This document shows, piece after piece, positions 6,776 through 10,061 of a stretch of DNA of 10,061 nt (its first letter is position 1; the number at the start of each line of letters is the position of its first letter). The notes beneath the pieces are model-generated. The model searched no databases, was not told the origin of the DNA, and was given only the letters and a program-made list of their open reading frames with translations. A program made the position numbers and the translations under genes. Source of the stretch: an uncultured beta proteobacterium (GTDB lineage Bacteria; Pseudomonadota; Gammaproteobacteria; Burkholderiales; Rhodocyclaceae); NCBI GenBank assembly GCA_903933395.1, contig CAIZKA010000236.1, positions 1-10,061 of the forward strand, in the 5' to 3' direction.

Positions 6776-7699
6776 ATGGTTACGCCGCGGCATTTCCTGC
6801 AGATGAAGGATCTTTCGCGGGAAGAGCTCGCCTATCTGTTCGATCGCACGCGCATCATCAAGGCGCGCTTCAAGGCCTACCAGCGCTACTGGCCGCTGCA
6901 GGACCGTACCCTGGTGATGATCTTCGAGAAGGCCAGTACCCGTACCCGGCTGTCCTTCGAGGCCGGCATGCACCAGCTCGGCGGCTCGGCGATCTACCTC
7001 AACACGCGCGACTCGCAACTGGGTCGCGGCGAGCCGGTGGAGGATGCCGCCGAGGTGATTTCGCGGATGAGCGACATCGTCATGATCCGCACCTACGAGC
7101 AGGAGATCATCGAACGCTTCGCCGGCCATTCGCGCGTGCCGGTGATCAACGGCCTGACCAATGAATACCACCCCTGCCAGATCCTTGCCGACATCTTCAC
7201 CTTCATCGAACATCGCGGCGCGATCCAGGGCAGGACCGTGGCCTGGATCGGCGATTCGAACAATGTCTGCAACACATGGCTGCAGGCGGCGGAAATATTC
7301 GATTTCAAGGTGCACGTGTCGACGCCGCCAGGCTACGAGGTCGAAGCCGAGCGCGCGGGTCTTCATGGCACCGGCCACTTCGAACAGTTCGCCGATCCCA
7401 TGGATGCGGCGCGCGGCGCCGACCTTGTCACCACCGATGTCTGGACCTCGATGGGTTTCGAGGCCGAAAACGAGGAACGCATGCGCGATTTCGCCGACTG
7501 GCAGGTCGATGCCGAGATGATGCGTGCCGCAAAACCTGATGCCGTGTTCATGCACTGCCTGCCCGCGCATCGCGGCGAGGAAGTGGCGGCGGAGGTGATT
7601 GACGGCGCACAAAGTGTGGTCTGGGACGAAGCGGAGAACAGGTTGCACGCGCAGAAGGCTTTGATGGAATTCCTGCTCCTGGGCAGGGTGAACGACTGA
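6776..7699 (+). CDS. argF: Ornithine carbamoyltransferase
   Basis: This 307-residue cytoplasmic enzyme, a trimer in this family, joins carbamoyl phosphate and ornithine to give citrulline. The carbamoyl-phosphate domain carries STRTR (54-58), RGEPVEDAAEV (84-94) and HPCQ (132-135). The ornithine domain carries GDSNNVCNTW (159-168), DVWTSMG (221-227, the family DxxxSMG loop) and HCLPAHRGEEV (260-270, with the Cys of HCLP that contacts ornithine). ENRLHAQKALM ends the fold. Length is near the 305-310 residues of short anabolic enzymes such as Pseudomonas ArgF, rather than the roughly 334 of E. coli. The start codon lies 2 nt after the argD stop and has only a weak ribosome binding site, so translational coupling to argD is likely. 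Confidence 0.97.
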   Translation: MVTPRHFLQMKDLSREELAYLFDRTRIIKARFKAYQRYWPLQDRTLVMIFEKASTRTRLSFEAGMHQLGGSAIYLNTRDSQLGRGEPVEDAAEVISRMSDIVMIRTYEQEIIERFAGHSRVPVINGLTNEYHPCQILADIFTFIEHRGAIQGRTVAWIGDSNNVCNTWLQAAEIFDFKVHVSTPPGYEVEAERAGLHGTGHFEQFADPMDAARGADLVTTDVWTSMGFEAENEERMRDFADWQVDAEMMRAAKPDAVFMHCLPAHRGEEVAAEVIDGAQSVVWDEAENRLHAQKALMEFLLLGRVND

Positions 7700-7709
7700 A
7701 GGAAAAACA

Positions 7710-8999
<1,290 letters not shown>

Positions 9000-9022
9000 G
9001 GGAGAGCAAGAGGACCACGCCG

Positions 9023-9232
9023 ATGTTCGGCATTTCCGAGGAGGAACTGGCTCAATTTGGCATGACGTTCGGCATTGGCGCCTTCATGCTCTACATGCTG
9101 TTCATCATCGGCGAACTGGCCTGGAAATCCAAGGCGGGCAAGCTCGGTACCTTCATCCTGTTCTTTGTGCTCTCGTTTGGAATGCTCGGTTTTGTGGCCA
9201 AGATCATCATCCAAAAATTGTGGGGAATCTGA
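9023..9232 (+). CDS. DUF2788 family small membrane protein
   Basis: This 69-residue protein resembles the DUF2788 family of short proteobacterial membrane proteins of unknown function. The N-terminus MFGISEEELAQFG is acidic and soluble. It is followed by two predicted transmembrane helices (about 14-33 and 42-63) joined by a short basic loop, ELAWKSKAGK (31-40). By the positive-inside rule the loop should be cytoplasmic and both termini periplasmic. An AGAGGA-like ribosome binding site (9009-9014) sits 8 nt before the ATG. The gene begins 23 nt after argG and ends 1 nt before ppnP, so it is almost certainly co-transcribed with both. The family assignment is from memory of the sequence pattern; the hydrophobicity and gene structure are directly visible. 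Confidence 0.85.
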   Translation: MFGISEEELAQFGMTFGIGAFMLYMLFIIGELAWKSKAGKLGTFILFFVLSFGMLGFVAKIIIQKLWGI

Positions 9233-9233
9233 A

Positions 9234-9557
9234 ATGTCAGCGGTGAAAAATGAATTCGAAAACGTTTCCGTGGTCAAGACGGCCAATGTCTATTTCGACG
9301 GCAAGTGCGTCAGCCATACGGTGCAGTTCGCCGACGGCACGAAGAAGAGCGTCGGCGTGATCCTGCCGGCCACGCTGACCTTCAACACGGGCGTACCCGA
9401 GATCATGGAAACCGTCGCCGGCGCCTGCCGCTACCGCATCAAGGGCGGGGACTGGAAAAGCAGCGGCGCCGGCGAGAGTTTCAAGGTGCCGGGCAATTCC
9501 AGCTTCGACATCGAAGTCAGCGGCGAGCCTTACCACTACGTCTGCCATTTCGACTGA
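9234..9557 (+). CDS. ppnP: Pyrimidine/purine nucleoside phosphorylase PpnP
   Basis: The 107-residue protein belongs to the PpnP (YaiE, formerly DUF1255) family: small cupin-fold enzymes that split a broad range of nucleosides with phosphate into base and ribose 1-phosphate. Aligned family features are the FDGKCVSHTVQFADGTKKSVGVILPATLTF stretch (21-50, written here in halves: FDGKCVSHTV and GVILPATLTF), the PEIMETVAG turn (55-63), GAGESFKVPGNSSFDIEV (78-95) and the C-terminal YHYVCHF. E. coli PpnP has 94 residues; the extra length is mostly at the N-terminus. ATG 9234 begins 1 nt after the DUF2788 stop, and GGGGA inside the end of that gene serves as ribosome binding site. The cupin metal-binding histidine pattern is not evident, as expected for this family. 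Confidence 0.92.
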   Translation: MSAVKNEFENVSVVKTANVYFDGKCVSHTVQFADGTKKSVGVILPATLTFNTGVPEIMETVAGACRYRIKGGDWKSSGAGESFKVPGNSSFDIEVSGEPYHYVCHFD

Positions 9558-9582
9558 CGCGTTAATCCTGCGGGAGAGCAAT

Positions 9583-10061
9583 ATGCCTTCATTCGACATC
9601 ACCTCCGAGGCCGATCTGGTGGCGCTGAAGAACGCGGTCGACGTGGCCGGTCGCCACATCGGCAACCGCTACGACTTCAAGGGCACGTCGGCGCGCGCCG
9701 AACTGAACGAGAAGGACAAGATCATCACCCTGCACGGCGATTCCGAATTCCAGCTCGGGCAGATCAAGGACATCCTGTTTCCGGAAATGGAAAAGAAGGA
9801 ACGCGAAAGCACCAAGCGCCTCGACCACGGTCCGGTGCAGTCGATCGGCGGCAACAAGTCCAAGCAGGTGCTGACGATCAAGGTCGGCATCGAGATGGAA
9901 CTGGCGAAGAAGATAGTCAAGCTGATCAAGGACAGCAAGCTCAAGGTGCAGGCCAGCATCCAGGGCGATGCCGTGCGGGTCACGGGCGCCAAGCGCGACT
10001 TCCTGCAGGAAGCGATAGCGCTGGTGAAGAAATCGGTGACCGACTTTCCCCTGCAGTACGG
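9583..10061 (+). CDS. yajQ: YajQ-family nucleotide-binding protein, 3' end cut
   Basis: The frame runs from ATG 9583 off the right edge, giving 159 residues of a family usually about 160-165 long, so only the last few residues are missing. The start MPSFDITSEADL is the family hallmark. Further matches are NRYDFKG (28-34), LNEKDKIITLHGDSEFQ (41-57) and the strongly conserved KKIVKLIKDSKLKVQASIQGD (109-129, quoted for position; core KLIKDSKLKVQA), then VRVTGAKRDFLQ (131-142). The fold has two ferredoxin-like domains. A Xanthomonas homologue binds cyclic di-GMP and acts with a transcription factor, and E. coli YajQ binds nucleotides or tRNA in vitro; the role here is unproven. GGGAG (9572-9576) serves as ribosome binding site. 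It lies 25 nt after ppnP, probably at or near the end of the same transcript. Confidence 0.94.
   Translation, partial: MPSFDITSEADLVALKNAVDVAGRHIGNRYDFKGTSARAELNEKDKIITLHGDSEFQLGQIKDILFPEMEKKERESTKRLDHGPVQSIGGNKSKQVLTIKVGIEMELAKKIVKLIKDSKLKVQASIQGDAVRVTGAKRDFLQEAIALVKKSVTDFPLQY

Overview
The window reads as ordinary chromosome from a GC-rich betaproteobacterium, probably near the Rhodocyclales. This is inferred from the character of the proteins, the murJ/rpsT divergent pair and the argD-argF-argG order; no ribosomal RNA is present to confirm it. Nearly all of the window is coding.

Layout, left to right. (1) Positions 1-419 hold the C-terminal end of a membrane proton-translocating pyrophosphatase, followed by a strong intrinsic terminator that lies inside the first codons of the next gene. 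(2) A secreted gamma-glutamyltransferase (431-2170) runs rightward and meets, stop codon against stop codon, the leftward lipid II flippase gene murJ (2171-3706). (3) rpsT (ribosomal protein S20) is divergent from murJ, with a near-consensus promoter and a clear terminator. (4) Positions 4130-5525 are the accessory part. They contain a block of small hairpins, an AT-rich promoter island, a 73-residue protein I do not recognise, and a convergent orphan ParA-type ATPase with no ParB partner. A strong rightward hairpin-plus-T-run stands between parA and the arginine genes. (5) From 5601 to the right edge there is a tight rightward cluster: argD, argF, argG, a DUF2788 small membrane protein, ppnP and yajQ (cut by the window edge).

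argD, argF and argG together carry N-acetylglutamate semialdehyde to argininosuccinate: transamination, carbamoylation of ornithine, then condensation with aspartate. Spacings of 2, 10, 23, 1 and 25 nt make a single operon of six genes likely, tying the arginine steps to a nucleoside phosphorylase and a YajQ-family nucleotide-binding protein.

I see no mobile element, CRISPR array, tRNA or obvious new multi-gene system. The parts most worth a second look are the small-gene/parA locus and its transcription layout, the hairpin cluster after rpsT, and the terminator embedded in the ggt signal-peptide codons.
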